DNA of 64,000 nt from Variovorax paradoxus (lineage in GTDB: Bacteria > Pseudomonadota > Gammaproteobacteria > Burkholderiales > Burkholderiaceae_C). The translations under genes and the position numbers were made by a program. The stretch lies in assembly GCF_000834655.1 (NCBI RefSeq), contig NZ_JXQQ01000069.1, forward strand, positions 1 through 64,000, written 5' to 3'. The notes beneath the pieces are model-generated. The model did no database searches, was not told where the DNA came from, and saw only the letters and a program-made list of their open reading frames with translations. How positions within the stretch are numbered: the first letter of the stretch is position 1; each line of letters opens with the position of its first letter. This document shows, piece after piece, positions 62,693-64,000 of the stretch.

Positions 62693-63868
62693 TCAGTGGA
62701 AAACGGGGATGCGCGCGTTGGCCGAGGGACGGTAGTGCCAACCGAGCGCGCGCATCGCATCGAGATCGGGCTTGCGCTGCAACATCGCATCGAGCCCCGC
62801 GGCGGCCAGCGTGCAGGCCAGCGCCTGCCCCGGGCAGGCGTGCATGCCGTGGCCGAAGCCGAGCATGCGGCGCCGTTCGCGGATCAGCCTGAAGTGGTCC
62901 GGATCGGGGTTGAACGCCGGATCGCGGTTGGCGGCGGCCAGCACCAGCAGCACCGCATCGCCCGCCGCCAGCGGCGTGCCCGCGATGGTGATGGGCTCGG
63001 CTGCGAAGCGGCGCGTGTTGTGGACCGAGGGGTCGTGGCGCGCTGTCTCTTGCACGATCGCCTGCAAGCCGTCGCGCGTGCGCGCGGCATGGTGCAACGA
63101 AGGATCGCGCAGCAATGCGATGAGGCTGTTGCCCAGCAGGCCCGCTGTTGCGTCGCAGGTCTGGGAGAGCAGGCCGACGATGTTGGCGAGCAATGCGCGC
63201 GAGAGGGGCGCGCTGGCATCGCTCTCGGCCAGCACGGCCGCGAGCAGCGTGCCGTTGCGAGGCGGCGCGCTGGCCGTCAGCGCCTCGAAGCGCGTCATCA
63301 GTTCGCTCGCTGCAACACTTGCGCTCTGCAACTGATCGGCCGTGGACAGCGGTGACAGGCACGCCACGAAGTCGCGCATCCAGCCATCCGCCTGCGGCAG
63401 CATTTCATCCGCAAAGCCGAGCAGCTGCGCGACCGCTTGCACGGGCATGGAAAAGAGCGCGTCCGACAGAGGCTCCGCCGGCACGTTGCGCGCAACCTGC
63501 AAGGCGGCCGCCTGCACGGCGTTCAGGTCCAGCCCGCCCAGCGCGCGCTGCAGCGCGGGCCGATGCGCCTGGTGCGCCGCGCCGTCGTTCATGCGCACCA
63601 GGTGGCCGAACACCTCGCCGGCCGGGCTGTCCACGATGGCGCGCGGCACCGGTTCGGCGGGTGGCCGCACACGCAGCACGCCGTGCGCAAGCAGCACTGA
63701 TTCGATGACGTCCGCGCGGCTCGCGACCCACACGCGCAGCCTGTCGTTCCAGGCGAGCGCCGGGCCCGCCCGCAGGTCGGCGTAGAAGGGATAAGGATCG
63801 GCATGCGTGACGGCCGCGACCGGGTCGACGGGCATGCTGTCGGCGAAGGAAGTGGGGCGTGTGTTCAT
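62693..63868 (-). CDS. Cytochrome P450, atypical I-helix
   Basis: 391 residues from ATG 63868. Haem-binding loop FGHGMHACPGQALA with the thiolate Cys at about 345, ExxR pair in IVQETARHDPSV, and typical RLIRERRRMLGFG. The I-helix reads NIVGLLSQTCDATAGLL rather than the common (A/G)GxxT with an acid-threonine pair, so oxygen activation may be unusual or absent. No ferredoxin partner adjoins. It ends 6 nt from the PNPOx gene on the opposite strand. Substrate unknown. Confidence 0.88.
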   Translation of the reverse strand: MNTRPTSFADSMPVDPVAAVTHADPYPFYADLRAGPALAWNDRLRVWVASRADVIESVLLAHGVLRVRPPAEPVPRAIVDSPAGEVFGHLVRMNDGAAHQAHRPALQRALGGLDLNAVQAAALQVARNVPAEPLSDALFSMPVQAVAQLLGFADEMLPQADGWMRDFVACLSPLSTADQLQSASVAASELMTRFEALTASAPPRNGTLLAAVLAESDASAPLSRALLANIVGLLSQTCDATAGLLGNSLIALLRDPSLHHAARTRDGLQAIVQETARHDPSVHNTRRFAAEPITIAGTPLAAGDAVLLVLAAANRDPAFNPDPDHFRLIRERRRMLGFGHGMHACPGQALACTLAAAGLDAMLQRKPDLDAMRALGWHYRPSANARIPVFH

Positions 63869-63880
63869 GGGCGCAGTGTG

Positions 63881-63928
63881 CAATCGGCGATGCCGCCACA
63901 CTTCGCCCGCGAACGAAGTGTCGATTGC
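63881..63928. promoter_or_regulatory. Nested inverted repeats in the P450 divergent promoter
   Basis: ACACTTCG (63898-63905) and CGAAGTGT (63914-63921) are perfect 8-bp arms 8 nt apart; a CAATCG/CGATTG pair (63881-63886 and 63922-63927) nests around it. The interval lies between the P450 start and the downstream ORF start, so it is a likely operator for a repressor encoded just beyond the window edge. Confidence 0.5.
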
Positions 63929-63950
63929 GGCAGCGTTCTACGATGCGGCC

Positions 63951-64000
63951 ATGGACACGACTTCAACCGCCAACGCAGATTTCCAGCTGGCCCGTCTCGC
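63951..64000 (+). CDS. Start of an unidentified gene (truncated by window end)
   Basis: An ATG at 63951 opens MDTTSTANADFQLARL, cut at the edge. Divergent from the P450 across the inverted repeats, as a local regulator gene would be. Too short to identify; an AraC- or TetR-type regulator is a guess from position only. Confidence 0.35.
   Translation, partial: MDTTSTANADFQLARL

Overview
This is a GC-rich, densely packed chromosomal segment that looks like a betaproteobacterium of the order Burkholderiales, most likely Comamonadaceae and Variovorax-like. That placement rests on the two Bug/TctC-type solute receptors, the many LysR regulators paired with small catabolic genes, the complete kdp potassium operon and the overall gene style; it is an inference from content, not a database match. 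No rRNA, tRNA, CRISPR array, insertion sequence, integrase or prophage gene was seen.

Layout. 1-4872 (minus): tripartite RND efflux operon (membrane fusion protein, pump, truncated outer-membrane factor) with a palindrome at its start. 5069-14072 (plus): kdp operon preceded by a T-rich KdpE-like site; it carries a 49-residue membrane ORF before kdpF and two unknown ORFs between kdpC and kdpD. 14101-17497 (minus): an oxidoreductase, then a tight GT28 glycosyltransferase / membrane protein / phosphatase operon. 17498-17816: the only gene-free stretch above 300 nt, filled by a large inverted-repeat element. 17817-20399 (minus): NAD salvage from nicotinamide. 20483-25173 (plus): pseudouridine synthase, AlkZ-like protein, an OmpR/histidine-kinase pair and a small repeated secreted protein that shares an upstream box with the pair. 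25199-31998: aquaporin, MDR oxidoreductase with divergent LysR, orphan solute-binding protein, htpG with a heat-shock-type promoter, and a lipoprotein.

32051-39894 (plus) is the most unusual region: SWIM zinc-finger protein, DUF5691, MoxR-type AAA+ ATPase, DUF5682 and a VWA protein, several joined by ATGA overlaps. The MoxR-VWA pairing suggests an ATP-driven remodelling or metal-insertion machine whose target is unknown. 40959-48157 holds surface-polysaccharide genes (KpsC/KpsS-like protein, two glycosyltransferases, UDP-glucose dehydrogenase) with a ferritin-like protein embedded in the operon. 48143-53034 is an acyl-CoA dehydrogenase / Bug receptor / CoA-transferase operon divergent from a LysR gene. 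53025-58323 (minus): SrkA kinase, DUF2855, Ohr/OhrR, NodI/NodJ-like ABC exporter. 58450-64000: two unknown envelope proteins, LysR with divergent GST, a PNPOx-fold protein, an atypical cytochrome P450 and the first codons of a further gene.

A roughly 100-bp repeat family recurs just after stop codons inside operons (7213, 23202, 36026, 39897, and inverted at 57379), always in the orientation of the upstream gene, and in places appears to be translated into the next protein. Together with two hairpin elements (17571-17774 and 38553-38654) it is the main non-coding structure here.
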